The notes: a model not told the origin generated them from the sequence alone. Numbered from the stretch's first letter, positions 25,842-35,270 are shown. The stretch is DNA of 64,000 nt from an uncultured Methanobrevibacter sp. (GCA_900320515.1 ONSJ01000005.1:1-64000); one strand, 5' to 3'. Numbers and translations are program-made.

Positions 25842-26525
25842 TTAAGCCCCAAAGATTCCGAGCATCGCCATTATTAAAACAAATGCATCAGTCATCAGAT
25901 GTGACAGGTATGATGCAAAGAGATTTTTGCTTTTAAGATATACATACAAATGGAATATTGAACCCAATCCCTGAATCAGAAGCACTGACAGTAAAGAAAC
26001 GCCAGGTTCCAAATGAATCAAAGCAAAAAAGACTAGTGTAACTGCAGACGACAGCATAATTGATAATCTGCGGTTGGAAGTGTATTTAAAGAAAACCCTC
26101 AACAGAAACATTAGGGGAATGAACTTCATCAACTCTTCAGCCATCATTGAAAATACCAATGAGATGATAGAAATAATGTTCTCTTCACCGCTTGCGATGC
26201 TTGCAAGACCGCTTGCATCCAAAAGATTGGACATTATAAATGAGTAGATGAAAAATGCCAAAAACATCACGACGGCAAGTATGAGTTCGTCCTTTGTTGG
26301 CTTTCTAAAAAACAGCGAATAGTCCCAATCGGAAAAATAAAGCAGGGGAATAAGCATTATCAAAAGGAAAAATATGCTTGCCACAAACTCATTTGTATAA
26401 AAATCGACATAACGAAATGAAAATAAAGCAACAGGCACGCTGACGAGCAATACGAGCCATCCTATTTTTGACATCCTCGGATTTTCATCGTAAAAGGGAA
26501 AATCCCTCTTTTCAAAGCTCAACAT
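25842..26525 (-). CDS. CPBP-family intramembrane protease-like protein
   Basis: 227 residues, about seven helices. Motifs MMAEELMKF (paired Glu), FFALIHLEP and SHLMTDAF correspond to the EExxxR, FxxxH and HxxxN/D motifs of CPBP (Abi) glutamic-type membrane proteases, with Lys in place of Arg in the first. Role unknown; family members process prenylated or small membrane peptides and immunity proteins. It ends 1 base from the end of priL and follows the 171-residue gene by 8 bases. Confidence 0.75.
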   Translation of the reverse strand: MLSFEKRDFPFYDENPRMSKIGWLVLLVSVPVALFSFRYVDFYTNEFVASIFFLLIMLIPLLYFSDWDYSLFFRKPTKDELILAVVMFLAFFIYSFIMSNLLDASGLASIASGEENIISIISLVFSMMAEELMKFIPLMFLLRVFFKYTSNRRLSIMLSSAVTLVFFALIHLEPGVSLLSVLLIQGLGSIFHLYVYLKSKNLFASYLSHLMTDAFVLIMAMLGIFGA

Positions 26526-26533
26526 GATATGAC

Positions 26534-27049
26534 CTACAGGCTTGACTGGGAAAACTCGAAAGGATTGTGGTTTTCATAAATTGCATCATAATATTTGTTT
26601 AGAATCCTTGATTCCCACATGTTATAGTTTGACTGCTCTTTTTTCTCGAAGTTATAGGCAAGAATGCCGATGGTTCTTTCATACTCATCGATTCCCTTCA
26701 TTTCACAGAAATCGGTTATGATATCCGGAATGTATTCGCATGGATCGACACTGCTGAACTCCAGAAACTCCTCATATTCATGTTTTGAAAAGAAGTCCTC
26801 CTCGCTGACTGGAGTTTCATGGGACTCAATGGTAAAGAGCTCTATATATATTTCATCCGCCAATGGAAGCTGATTAAAATCAATGCCCAATCCATAGACA
26901 TTACCTGTTTCAAGGTTCAGTACTGTATGGCCGGTTTTAACTCCGCCCATCCAGTTGTCATATGCGGGCTTTACGATTTCCTCAGGCGTCAGGCCTGAAA
27001 GCACAGTCTTTAAGTGCTCAACTCCAATGACTTCAACAAATTCTTCCAT
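26534..27049 (-). CDS. Hypothetical acidic protein
   Basis: 171 residues, strongly acidic, no membrane segment. Contains GGVKTGHTVLNLETGNVYGLG and PLADEIYIELFTIE, a beta-rich start, then a helical end. No family recognised. Probably cotranscribed with the CPBP protein (8-base gap) and divergent from priS with about 100 bases between starts. Confidence 0.6.
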   Translation of the reverse strand: MEEFVEVIGVEHLKTVLSGLTPEEIVKPAYDNWMGGVKTGHTVLNLETGNVYGLGIDFNQLPLADEIYIELFTIESHETPVSEEDFFSKHEYEEFLEFSSVDPCEYIPDIITDFCEMKGIDEYERTIGILAYNFEKKEQSNYNMWESRILNKYYDAIYENHNPFEFSQSSL

Positions 27050-27146
27050 GAAGATATTTTATCCGTCCTGATTAATATAATGTGTGCAAAATCACAAAAG
27101 CTCACTTGGCGAATAAATAAATACTTTATGGAATATAACTATTATC

Positions 27147-28124
27147 ATGTTTTCCAAAGCTACAATAAAGGAGCGAAGGCAATACTACCGTGAGGAATGG
27201 GACCCCAAGGACCTGCCCGGCTTCATATCAAAGGACATCAAGAAAAGGGAGTTCGGATTTGACCACAACGGACGCGGACCAAACGACAGGTACAAGGTCT
27301 TCGGAGGAACAGAGTCCCTTAGAAAATTCCTCAGATACAAGGCACCCTTTGCGGCATACATTTCAGTTGCATTCTACAACAACCCCCGAAGAAGGGAGGA
27401 CTGGCTTAAGGCGGAATACATTTTCGATGTTGACGCCAAGGACATTCCAATCAGGTCCTGCCACTGCGACGGGGTATGTGAAATATGTCTTGGCGAGGCT
27501 TTGGAAATAGTCAACAACCTGATTGATACTCTAGAAGGCGATCTGGGACTTAAAAACATCCATCTGATATACTCCGGAAGGGGATATCACATAAGGATAA
27601 TGGATGATGAGATGATGACTGCGGGAAGCGAGCTTCGCTCTGAAGTGCTGAAATACGCCGCAGGAGCAGAGGTTCCAAAGTCACAGTTCATGAATTCAGA
27701 GGTTTCAAGCCAGAGCTTCAACTTCGAGCATTTCACAATACCTGTGGGATACCAGAAGATATTCACAGACAGGGTGAAGTTCAACATCCAGCATATGGTG
27801 GGAAACGAAAAGCTTGACGGAATCAATGCGAAGCTCATGAAGGACATAATCGCCTCAAGACACCATCTGGACAATGACAACTGGGGACTTTTCAAAAAGG
27901 ACATCGGCCCCAGAAGATACAAGAACCTTGTGGAGGCAATGGCAAGGGTCAACCTCGCAACAATCGACGCCAAGGTGTCAATCGATTTGAAAAGGATTTT
28001 GAGACTGCCTTCATCACTTCACTCAAAGGTGAGCATGAAGTGCATGGAAGTCAAAAACAGAGAAAGCTTTGATCCCTTCGACAAGGCGGTTCCGAAATTC
28101 GTTTATGAAAGAAAAGGTGTATAA
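27147..28124 (+). CDS. priS: DNA primase small (catalytic) subunit
   Basis: 325 residues. The catalytic Asp pair is in AEYIFDVDAKDIP (about D94 and D96). A zinc knuckle follows (CHCDGVCEICLGEAL), then YSGRGYHIRIMDD, the nucleotide-binding strand of archaeo-eukaryotic primases. PriS makes primers together with PriL. Its stop is 1 base before the next gene. Confidence 0.95.
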   Translation: MFSKATIKERRQYYREEWDPKDLPGFISKDIKKREFGFDHNGRGPNDRYKVFGGTESLRKFLRYKAPFAAYISVAFYNNPRRREDWLKAEYIFDVDAKDIPIRSCHCDGVCEICLGEALEIVNNLIDTLEGDLGLKNIHLIYSGRGYHIRIMDDEMMTAGSELRSEVLKYAAGAEVPKSQFMNSEVSSQSFNFEHFTIPVGYQKIFTDRVKFNIQHMVGNEKLDGINAKLMKDIIASRHHLDNDNWGLFKKDIGPRRYKNLVEAMARVNLATIDAKVSIDLKRILRLPSSLHSKVSMKCMEVKNRESFDPFDKAVPKFVYERKGV

Positions 28125-28125
28125 A

Positions 28126-28383
28126 ATGGATAAAGTTTTAAGAGAGATTTTAAGAAAAAACCCATACTTTGAAGAGATAAATGAAAACAGATTCGTTCCC
28201 GAATATCTGGGACTTATCGTAAACGGCGTTGTAGTCTATCACGTGAACTGGATTGACCTTGTGGGCAATGAGATAATATTCATGCACAAGGACATTCAGA
28301 CCCATCCGATCGTTTCACTTGTTCTTGAAAACCTGAATTCACTAATGATCATCACATCAGACGGAATAAAAGAAGTGTTGTAA
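28126..28383 (+). CDS. Small conserved-looking protein translated with priS
   Basis: 85 residues from ATG 28126, with AAAGGTGTA inside the priS end as ribosome site. An upstream in-frame ATG at 28069 lies within priS and is rejected. Sequence MDKVLREILRKNPYFEEINENRFVPEYLGLIV then beta-rich VVYHVNWIDLVGNEIIFM. Function unknown; tight coupling to priS suggests replication or simply shared expression. Confidence 0.7.
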   Translation: MDKVLREILRKNPYFEEINENRFVPEYLGLIVNGVVVYHVNWIDLVGNEIIFMHKDIQTHPIVSLVLENLNSLMIITSDGIKEVL

Positions 28384-28384
28384 G

Positions 28385-28957
28385 CTAGTCGGTGCTGAAG
28401 CACTTGTCAACTATTTTTTCTGAAATCACATCGGGAGAGTCATCTGCGGAAACCACATTCCAGTTGTATGTGAACTTTTGGGACTTTTCACGGTTTTCCC
28501 GTAATGATTCGATATTTTCAAACATTTCGGTTTCCTCATCACGGGCCCCGATTCTTCTGAGGGACTCCTCAGGAGTTATGTCCAAAAAGAACATGCAGTC
28601 GGATGTGGGAAGGACGAACGCCACAATCTTGTATACGATCGTATTTACGACATTCGGAAGATACATCACCGCCAGGATATATCTTGAAAAAATCAGCACA
28701 TCCACATCATCATTTCTGCAGTACATATGAACGGACCTTATCGCATCAAGGCCGAAATAGACTGTCGCCTTAATCTTATTGTATTTGCCGGTTTTCAACA
28801 ATGCCTGCTTTGACTTTCGGCCGAACTTATTGTCGCTGCACGGATGGGATCTCACGGTGACCTTGCGGCCCCTGTTTTCATAGGCCTTGGCCAAGAGGTT
28901 TACCTGCGTGTCCTTTCCCGAACCGTCCAATCCGTCGATGACAATAAATTTCCTCAT
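28385..28957 (-). CDS. tmk: Thymidylate kinase-like protein
   Basis: 190 residues. P-loop FIVIDGLDGSGKDTQVNLLA at the N-terminus, RSHPCSD base-binding loop, FSRYILAVMYLP with the DR-type motif as SRY, and LDITPEESLRRIGARDE as the lid/Asp segment. It phosphorylates dTMP to dTDP if canonical; the DRY-like motif is altered, so another deoxynucleotide is possible. It follows cofH by 10 bases. Confidence 0.8.
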   Translation of the reverse strand: MRKFIVIDGLDGSGKDTQVNLLAKAYENRGRKVTVRSHPCSDNKFGRKSKQALLKTGKYNKIKATVYFGLDAIRSVHMYCRNDDVDVLIFSRYILAVMYLPNVVNTIVYKIVAFVLPTSDCMFFLDITPEESLRRIGARDEETEMFENIESLRENREKSQKFTYNWNVVSADDSPDVISEKIVDKCFSTD

Positions 28958-28967
28958 AAAGTGCCCT

Positions 28968-30086
28968 CTATTCTATTTCGTAAAACTCCGTATAAGTTGA
29001 ATTCCTCTCTATCGGATGTCTGCCCAAATCCCTGACCATGCGGGCAAATGTATTGATTGACGCATCGACTCCATCAGGCGCACCTGAAGCTTCAGAAAGC
29101 TCATCACCGCCCAATGTGCCTCCAAGGTCATTAGTGCCTGCAATAAGTGAAACCTGTGCGAACCTGAATCCCATCTTAACCCATGAAACCTGAATGTTTG
29201 GAATAATGTCCCTAAGCATCAGCCTTGAGACGGCATAGAGCTTCAGGTCCTGTGTTCCGGTGGCTCCCAGATTTGTCTGGCCCTCCATGAATATAGGTGA
29301 ATACTCATGCATGAATGTCATTGGAATGAACTCGGTAAACCCGTGTGTGTCCTGTTGGATTTGTCTAATTATATCAATATGCTCTACCCTTTCCTCTAAT
29401 GTCTCCACATGCCCATACATTATTGTCGCTGAGCCCTTGATTCCGACCTCCTGAGCTGTCTTGACCGCATCAACCCATTCGGCCACGCTTACCTTTTCAG
29501 GGCATATTATTTCCCTTGACCTGTCGGTGAGTATTTCAGCTGCAGTTCCCGGAAGAGTGTCAAGACCCGCATCCTTGAGTACTTCAAAGCCTTCCGCCAT
29601 GTCCATTCCTGAAGCCAGACATGCGTCCCTAACCATTGTCGGTGAAAAACCATGAATTGTGACGTCAGGATAATTGTCCTTTAGAAGCGTGAGCAGATGC
29701 AGGTAATAGTCGATGTCGGCATCCGGATGAACTCCGCCCATCAGAGTGAATTCCCGTGCACCGTTTAAAACAGCGCCTTCGGCCTTTTCAAGTATCTGCT
29801 CGTCATTCAGGATATATGCATCAGGGTCGTCGGCATCCTTACCGAATGCACAAAAGCCGCATCTGACCGTACAGACATTTGTAAAGTTGATGTTACAGTT
29901 GTTAATGAATGTTACGTTGTCTCCAACGATTTGGTGTCTTAAAAAATCAGCAGTTGCAAGTAAAGGGTACAGGTCGTGCCCTTTTATATTCATCAAGTGG
30001 TTTGCCTCTTCAACGGAAATCTCCTCATCAAGGGATTTTGTCAGAATCTTTTCTGTTTTAGAGGAAACGGGTAGTTTATCAAACAT
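28968..30086 (-). CDS. cofH: FO synthase subunit 2 (CofH), radical SAM
   Basis: 372 residues. The radical SAM cluster motif is CTVRCGFCAFG, preceded by CNINFTN. The C-terminal region GATGTQDLKLYAVSRLML and SWVKMGFRFAQVSLIAGTNDLGGTLGGDELSEASG is typical of CofH rather than CofG. It joins tyrosine to 5-amino-6-(ribitylamino)uracil in making the deazaflavin of coenzyme F420. The pyrimidine precursor comes from the pathway of the reductase at 17143-17814. Confidence 0.95.
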   Translation of the reverse strand: MFDKLPVSSKTEKILTKSLDEEISVEEANHLMNIKGHDLYPLLATADFLRHQIVGDNVTFINNCNINFTNVCTVRCGFCAFGKDADDPDAYILNDEQILEKAEGAVLNGAREFTLMGGVHPDADIDYYLHLLTLLKDNYPDVTIHGFSPTMVRDACLASGMDMAEGFEVLKDAGLDTLPGTAAEILTDRSREIICPEKVSVAEWVDAVKTAQEVGIKGSATIMYGHVETLEERVEHIDIIRQIQQDTHGFTEFIPMTFMHEYSPIFMEGQTNLGATGTQDLKLYAVSRLMLRDIIPNIQVSWVKMGFRFAQVSLIAGTNDLGGTLGGDELSEASGAPDGVDASINTFARMVRDLGRHPIERNSTYTEFYEIE

Positions 30087-30188
30087 GATTTTATATTGGA
30101 TTTGAATAAATAAAAAGGTTACTATTACTTTTGACTGTCAATAAGATTAAAATTAATGTTTTAGTTAACAAAATTAAATTTTACTGAA

Positions 30189-30857
30189 TTAAGATGCATT
30201 AAAGTCATATTTTCCCTTGATTGAATTAAAACATAATAATTCAACATTCTTTGCACCGATATAACATTCATCATCAAAACTTACAAAATCTATTGGGCTT
30301 TTACAATTGCATGCGAAATCATGGCCATCCAAAGTAATGCTTCTATCGGCATCTTTGACTCCCTGACTTTTTAGCATTAAGTCAATATCAGGATAATCAT
30401 CTGTTCTTTGTGGTGTTGTCTGCATGATGCTTTCCAAAAATGATTTATTTCTATTTGAATCGATTGACAAATCTTTTAAACAAAGGGAAATTGCATTTTT
30501 CATAGCGTCAAACAAAATTTGTGATTCAAATCCCACATATCTATTCCAAAACGGTTCAACAGAACTTTTTGCATCATCCTTTTTTCTATCGGTGTAATTT
30601 TTAAGGGCAAAATTGATCAAATCGTGAGGCCTGTAAAATTCCTGATTTGGACTTTCCAAATATCTTTCCAAATCATTGAAAAAACTTCTTACATTTTTTT
30701 GTTTTTTATAAAAACGCCTATCAAATTCTTCAACAACATTACTTGACCAAAAATATTCAGAATAATGATTAAAAGCACTTTCAGATTTTAGATGAAGTGA
30801 ATTAATAGAGAATACATAAGCAATAAGAAGGCAAGTGTCAAAAAATGCTTTATCCAT
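30189..30857 (-). CDS. PIN-like nuclease of a two-gene module
   Basis: 222 residues from ATG 30857; AGGTGAT precedes it and the ATG falls 1 base after the upstream stop. PIN-like acidic positions: AFFDTCLLIAY near the N-terminus, SSNVVEEFDRRF, DADRSITLDGHDFA, and FVSFDDECYIG near the end. Longer than VapC (about 130) because of a helical insert in the middle. Probably a metal-dependent RNase coupled to the 161-residue upstream partner. Confidence 0.6.
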   Translation of the reverse strand: MDKAFFDTCLLIAYVFSINSLHLKSESAFNHYSEYFWSSNVVEEFDRRFYKKQKNVRSFFNDLERYLESPNQEFYRPHDLINFALKNYTDRKKDDAKSSVEPFWNRYVGFESQILFDAMKNAISLCLKDLSIDSNRNKSFLESIMQTTPQRTDDYPDIDLMLKSQGVKDADRSITLDGHDFACNCKSPIDFVSFDDECYIGAKNVELLCFNSIKGKYDFNAS

Positions 30858-30858
30858 C

Positions 30859-31344
30859 TTAATCACCTAACAAGTGATTTGTAATTTCATTCAAAACATC
30901 CCTATCATAATATTCACTGGGAATGGCTATATGTGTATAATAATATTGCTGCATCTTTCCACAGTACAACAAAAATTCATCATATTTTGAATCATATTCT
31001 TTCAGATTATTAATTTTTGCAGATAACAGTTCATCAAAAGCCTTGAAAAGATCATTGAAGAATCCTTCATGATTTATCAATTCAGCAGGCCTGTCCATCA
31101 AATCATAATACATCGCACATATGGCCATATAATCATATGATTCATTTTTAAATCCTTCCTCATCTAATTTACGAGCAAAATCCATATAGGAGTCATAGAA
31201 TTCCTCTTTAATATTTTTTTCTTTTTTGTTTCTTTTTAAAAGAGAAAATATTTTCTGGATTAAAGCTTTAAACTTACTATAAGCAATTTGTGTAGTTTCA
31301 CTTAATATATATGGAATATCTGGTTTAATAACTTCATTTATCAT
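30859..31344 (-). CDS. Helical partner of the PIN-like nuclease
   Basis: 161 residues, all-helical, charged (LLKRNKKEKNIKEEFYDSYMDFARKLDEEGF), no membrane segment. Encoded directly before the PIN-like gene with a 1-base gap, so the two are almost surely made together. By position it may be an antitoxin or a regulatory subunit, but it does not resemble VapB, MazE or CopG proteins. Confidence 0.6.
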   Translation of the reverse strand: MINEVIKPDIPYILSETTQIAYSKFKALIQKIFSLLKRNKKEKNIKEEFYDSYMDFARKLDEEGFKNESYDYMAICAMYYDLMDRPAELINHEGFFNDLFKAFDELLSAKINNLKEYDSKYDEFLLYCGKMQQYYYTHIAIPSEYYDRDVLNEITNHLLGD

Positions 31345-31718
31345 TTTTTCACCTTCTTTTTTCTGAAAAATAAAGCATAGTGGTATTACTATTTTAATAA
31401 TAAGTAATATTTAAATGTTATGTTTAATTTTCAAACTCTACATTGAATTCTTTAAACAAGAAATAGACGATGATAAATTAAATTAACATGAAAACCTGAT
31501 TGTGAATCTGTATAATAGTTTAAAAAAAATCATATATAAATGTTTGTTTTAATTTAAAAGTGAATATATTTAATAATAGGATTTAAACTCATGTAATGTA
31601 ATATTATGCAATATTGGATGGGAACTGCAATTAAATTAAAATATGAAAAAATATCCGTAAAAATACATTTTTATGTAATTAGATATAAAATTATTATCAA
31701 TAGAAATGAAGTGATAAA
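31345..31718. other. Divergent intergenic region before comDE
   Basis: 374 AT-rich bases without a convincing gene. A TATA-like AGATATAAAATT lies at 31681-31692, about 30 bases before comD, with GTGATA as ribosome site. Near the left end sits the promoter side of the PIN-module genes. Confidence 0.4.
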
Positions 31719-32210
31719 ATGGATAGTACGCAAGCTATTTATGACGGGCTCAAGGATGCGGAAATTGACTTCATCGTCAGCGTTCCATGCGTCAACCTGT
31801 CAAAACTACTGAACATGATTGATGAAGACCCGGAAATTACACACATTCCGGTTACCCGTGAAGAGGAAGGAATCGGAATATGCGCCGGAGCATATCTCGG
31901 CGGAAAAAGGACAGCAATTCTCATGCAGAATTCAGGTCTTGGAAACTCAATAAATGCACTCAAGTCACTGATGGAACTGTATGAGTTTCCTCTTTTAATG
32001 ATTATGAGCCACAGGGGAACAGAAGGAGAAAACATCTGCGGCCAGGTGCCGATGGGCGAGTCCACCCCAGGGATTCTTGAAGGAATGGACTTCAGCTTCT
32101 TCACTCCGGCCACATCCGAAGAGGCCTATGACAACGTAAGGCTTTCATGGGAGATGTCAGAGGATGAGGGAAAGCCGGTGAGCATTCTCTTGGAGATCAA
32201 ATACTGGTGA
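31719..32210 (+). CDS. comD: Sulfopyruvate decarboxylase subunit alpha
   Basis: 163 residues, the pyrimidine-binding half of a split ThDP enzyme. Contains [33 protein letters not shown] (catalytic Glu) and [15 protein letters not shown]. With ComE it decarboxylates sulfopyruvate to sulfoacetaldehyde in coenzyme M synthesis. comE begins 4 bases after its stop. comA lies about 14 kb away in this window. Confidence 0.93.
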   Translation: MDSTQAIYDGLKDAEIDFIVSVPCVNLSKLLNMIDEDPEITHIPVTREEEGIGICAGAYLGGKRTAILMQNSGLGNSINALKSLMELYEFPLLMIMSHRGTEGENICGQVPMGESTPGILEGMDFSFFTPATSEEAYDNVRLSWEMSEDEGKPVSILLEIKYW

Positions 32211-32214
32211 TAAC

Positions 32215-32751
32215 ATGGCAAGATATGAAGCGATACAGGAAATAATGGAAAGCATTGAAGAGGAACTGGTAATCTGCAACATCGGATTTCCATCAAGGGA
32301 GCTTTATGAGATAGACGACAGGCCAAAAAACTTCTACATGATAGGGTCAATGGGCCTTGCATCCTCAATCGGATTCGGGCTTGCAATGGCAAAGCCGCAT
32401 AAGGATGTTGTCGTCATCGACGGGGACGGTTCCCTTCTTATGAATATGGGTTCACTGGTTACAATATTTGCAAACAACCCTTCAAACCTGACATGGATTG
32501 TCATTGACAACGGCGCCTACGGCTCAACCGGAAACCAGGACACATATGCGCAAAAAACAGATCTTGTGGATATTGCAAAGGCAGTGGGATTCAAGAACAG
32601 CTTCGAGTTTGCAGACATCAATCTCAAGGATGTCATAAGAAGCGATGATGCGAGTTTCATCGTATATAAAACAGAACCGGGCAATTCAGATGCCCCAATA
32701 ATCGATTTGGATCCTATCACCATCAAGGAAAGGTTCATGAGCTCCATTTAA
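32215..32751 (+). CDS. comE: Sulfopyruvate decarboxylase subunit beta
   Basis: 178 residues, the pyrophosphate-binding half. The ThDP motif GDGSLLMNMGSL...IVIDNGAYG is complete. Starts 4 bases after comD with GGTGATAAC as ribosome site. Works as a complex with ComD. The stop codon lies in a perfect 26-base palindrome that serves as terminator. Confidence 0.93.
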   Translation: MARYEAIQEIMESIEEELVICNIGFPSRELYEIDDRPKNFYMIGSMGLASSIGFGLAMAKPHKDVVVIDGDGSLLMNMGSLVTIFANNPSNLTWIVIDNGAYGSTGNQDTYAQKTDLVDIAKAVGFKNSFEFADINLKDVIRSDDASFIVYKTEPGNSDAPIIDLDPITIKERFMSSI

Positions 32752-32772
32752 TTAGAAAATTTTCTAATTAAA
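32747..32772. terminator. Bidirectional palindromic terminator between comE and the small membrane gene
   Basis: TTTAATTAGAAAA and TTTTCTAATTAAA form a perfect 13-bp palindrome. The stop codons of both convergent genes lie inside it, and the small gene's last codons (Lys-Phe-Ser-Asn) are read from it. Confidence 0.65.
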
Positions 32773-33002
32773 TACCCTACACCTCTGCATATAGAGTAAT
32801 AGATAACAATCTCTAAAAAGCAGATGAATACGGTAATGAAAAAGGGCAGAACGCCACCTCTAAGGGAAGTTGGAACAAGAAAAATCAGATTTGCTACAAA
32901 AATCACCACGCCAACCAATACGCCAATCAGCTTGGCTTTTGAAATCCTTCCGTCGACATACAGTATGTCTAAAATCATTTCCTCATATGATGCTTCGCCC
33001 AT
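32748..33002 (-). CDS. Small two-helix membrane protein
   Basis: 84 residues with two hydrophobic helices (LIGVLVGVVIFVANLIFL and FFITVFICFLEIVIYYSI) and a short basic tail. Convergent with comE and overlapping it by 4 bases. No family recognised. It diverges from the winged-helix gene at 33141. Confidence 0.6.
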   Translation of the reverse strand: MGEASYEEMILDILYVDGRISKAKLIGVLVGVVIFVANLIFLVPTSLRGGVLPFFITVFICFLEIVIYYSICRGVGYLIRKFSN

Positions 33003-33140
33003 AATGTCACCACATGTAACTATTTGATTTTAGTTATATTAAATTTTTGTTTAAGGTGTGTTTAAAATAATGTTAAACAGACATAAATCCAATCAAACTC
33101 GTATATAAACATTTGTTTATCAATTTAAACAATTATTAAC

Positions 33141-33401
33141 ATGAATGAAAAAGAGCTATATTCAATATTGGGTTTTGTTAAAGTTTCAAAATACAGGACA
33201 GATACCTTAAAGACAATAGGACATACCTATAAGATGCCCACTGAAATCGCACGTGAAACCGAATTCAAGACAAGCCAGGTTTCCACTGCCCTGATTGATT
33301 TGAAAAAGAAAAATCTGGTGGTATGTCTTAATGAGGATGCAAAAAAGGGCCGGCTGTATAGGTGCACCGAGCTTGGCCATGAAATCCTAGAGCATCTCTA
33401 A
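33141..33401 (+). CDS. Small winged-helix transcription regulator
   Basis: 86 residues. A compact wHTH: MPTEIARETEFKTSQVSTALIDLKKKNLVVCLN, then a wing (KKGRLYRCTELG). It is clearly paralogous to the 99-residue protein at 57683-57982 (shared MPTEI, QVS.AL.D.KKK..V.C.NE.A.KGR.Y.CTELG). Short, single-domain, no ligand domain. TATA-like AAACATTTGTTTATCAA lies upstream. Confidence 0.85.
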   Translation: MNEKELYSILGFVKVSKYRTDTLKTIGHTYKMPTEIARETEFKTSQVSTALIDLKKKNLVVCLNEDAKKGRLYRCTELGHEILEHL

Positions 33402-33585
33402 CTTCTTATCTTTTTAATTAATTTTACGATTGATAATTTAGCGCTTATTTTTCTAAGGTATCGAATAATTGCTTGGATATGCAATATCATTAAAGCATGT
33501 ATTGGAAATTTAACTTTTACAATCACAAGTATATACTTGACAAATTTTATTAACAATTTTTTACAAATTATATATGAGGATAAAA

Positions 33586-34875
33586 ATGTTAAGTAAACTA
33601 AAAAAAATAAGCCTAGGAAATTGGATACTTATTGGAATGCTACTGGGTTTGATAGTGGGTTTGCTGTTGAATTTCTATGTGACCGACCCATTCATCAAGG
33701 ACATTGTCCTTATGAACAACGTATTCTATTTGGGAGGCAACTTATTCATCAAGCTAATGAAGATGCTTGTTGTGCCGCTCGTTTTCTTTTCAATCGTTGT
33801 TGGCGTTGCATCAATATCCGATATACGAACAATCGGTTCAATCGGCGGAACTACAATTCTGATTTATCTGATAACAACTGCACTGGCAGTTACAATTGCA
33901 CTGATAATCGGCATGTACATTCAGCCGGGTGCAGGCCTGCACATGTCAGACATTGGCGGAGCATCAAATTTAACCATGAATCAGACAATGACAGACACCA
34001 TCCTGAATTTGGTTCCCGACAACCCCTTCAGTTCACTTGCAACCGGGGACATGCTGCCTGTTATCATATTCGGACTGCTCATCGGTATCATATTGGCCAA
34101 GCTAAGGGAAGAGACAGAAACCTTCAACAAGATTTTCACCGAAGGAAACAAAATCATGATGGAGATGACATCAATCGTCATGAAATTCGCACCTATCGGC
34201 GTATTCTGTCTTATGGCAAAAACGTTCGGAGGACTTGGATTTGATGGAATACTGCCTCTTGGAAAATATTTTGTCTGCGTGCTCATCGGTCTTGCGATAC
34301 AGGGATTTGTTGTCTATCCGTCATTGCTTGTCCTATTCACACGTCTGAACCCTATAAAATTCTTCAAAAGGTTTTTCTCAGTCATGTTTTTCGCATTCTC
34401 ATCTTCAACTTCAAATGCGACAATACCTCTGAACATGGAAAAACTTCATGAAATGGGCGTTTCACGTGATGTCAGTTCATTCACCATTCCATTGGGTGCC
34501 ACAATCAACATGGACGGAACAGCAATCATGCAGGGTGTGGCGGTAATGTTTGCGGCCCAGGCATACGGTATCGATTTGGGTACCTCAGCGCTTTTGACTG
34601 TAATATTCACTGCAGTAATGGCATCCGTCGGTACAGCAGGAGTCCCTTCCGTTGGACTTGTGACTTTGACTATGGTATTCAATTCAGTGGGACTGCCGGT
34701 ACAAGCAATAGGCGTTATCTTTGGAATAGACCATATCCTTGACATGTTCAGAACAGCGATTAACGTTACAGGCGATGCGATCTGTACAATAATCGTTTCA
34801 TTCAGAAACAAGGCAATCGATTTGGACATATACAAAGGTGATAAGCCGCCTGAAGAAGAAAAACATATTATGTAA
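33586..34875 (+). CDS. Dicarboxylate/amino acid:cation symporter (DAACS family)
   Basis: 429 residues from ATG 33586; GAGGAT is placed properly for it, whereas the ATG at 33574 contains that ribosome site. Motifs of the glutamate-transporter fold are present: MKMLVVPLVFFSIVVGVASI, FAFSSSTSNATIPLNMEK (first reentrant loop, serine-rich), INMDGTAIMQGVAVMFAAQ and VPSVGLVTL (second hairpin). It takes up glutamate, aspartate or C4-dicarboxylates with Na+ or H+. Confidence 0.93.
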   Translation: MLSKLKKISLGNWILIGMLLGLIVGLLLNFYVTDPFIKDIVLMNNVFYLGGNLFIKLMKMLVVPLVFFSIVVGVASISDIRTIGSIGGTTILIYLITTALAVTIALIIGMYIQPGAGLHMSDIGGASNLTMNQTMTDTILNLVPDNPFSSLATGDMLPVIIFGLLIGIILAKLREETETFNKIFTEGNKIMMEMTSIVMKFAPIGVFCLMAKTFGGLGFDGILPLGKYFVCVLIGLAIQGFVVYPSLLVLFTRLNPIKFFKRFFSVMFFAFSSSTSNATIPLNMEKLHEMGVSRDVSSFTIPLGATINMDGTAIMQGVAVMFAAQAYGIDLGTSALLTVIFTAVMASVGTAGVPSVGLVTLTMVFNSVGLPVQAIGVIFGIDHILDMFRTAINVTGDAICTIIVSFRNKAIDLDIYKGDKPPEEEKHIM

Positions 34876-34891
34876 CATTTTCGTTACATAA
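34868..34891. terminator. Bidirectional terminator between the symporter and the HEAT gene
   Basis: TTATGTAAC (34868-34876) pairs with GTTACATAA (34883-34891) around ATTTTC. Both stop codons fall in the stem. Confidence 0.6.
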
Positions 34892-35267
34892 TTTCCTTTA
34901 TTTTTTTAAAAGCTATTTTTTTAACTGTCCTGTTTGAATCGTTTTCTGCAATCTCCTGCAGTGCTTTAATGTCATTCAGTTTTTTGATTGCTGCAATCCT
35001 CACATGGCAGCTTGAATGCTTCCTGGCTATTCCTATTAGATAATTCTGATCGGTGATGTTATTGACTGCGGCAATCTTGACATTCCTGTTTGAATCATTA
35101 AGGACAATTTCATTTAAAAAGTCGCTGTCATGAATTTCCCCGACAGCCTCAAGGCGAACCCTATAGTCAGGGTCATTTTTGGCAATCTCCTTTAGTGACT
35201 TCACATCATCAGCTGCATGCTTATCTCTGGAACTGCAACCGCCCCTAAACAAATCCGAAATCCTCAT
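34884..35267 (-). CDS. HEAT-repeat protein
   Basis: 127 residues made of four short repeats of the form LKEIAKNDPDYRVRLEAVGEIHD, LNEIVLNDSNRNVKIAAVNNITD, LIGIARKHSSCHVRIAAIKKLND and LQEIAENDSNRTVKKIAFKKI. Such repeats stack into a curved helical scaffold for protein binding. It begins 3 bases after the stop of the giant papain-domain adhesin, so it is likely cotranscribed; it may help its handling or be a chance neighbour. Confidence 0.8.
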   Translation of the reverse strand: MRISDLFRGGCSSRDKHAADDVKSLKEIAKNDPDYRVRLEAVGEIHDSDFLNEIVLNDSNRNVKIAAVNNITDQNYLIGIARKHSSCHVRIAAIKKLNDIKALQEIAENDSNRTVKKIAFKKIKEIM

Positions 35268-35270
35268 GAA

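Noticed and set aside
28069-28125. Upstream start for the small gene after priS
   Set aside because: It lies inside priS; the ATG at 28126 has a proper ribosome site.
33574-33585. Upstream ATG of the symporter as start
   Set aside because: It contains the GAGGAT ribosome site of the ATG at 33586, so the shorter start is better.
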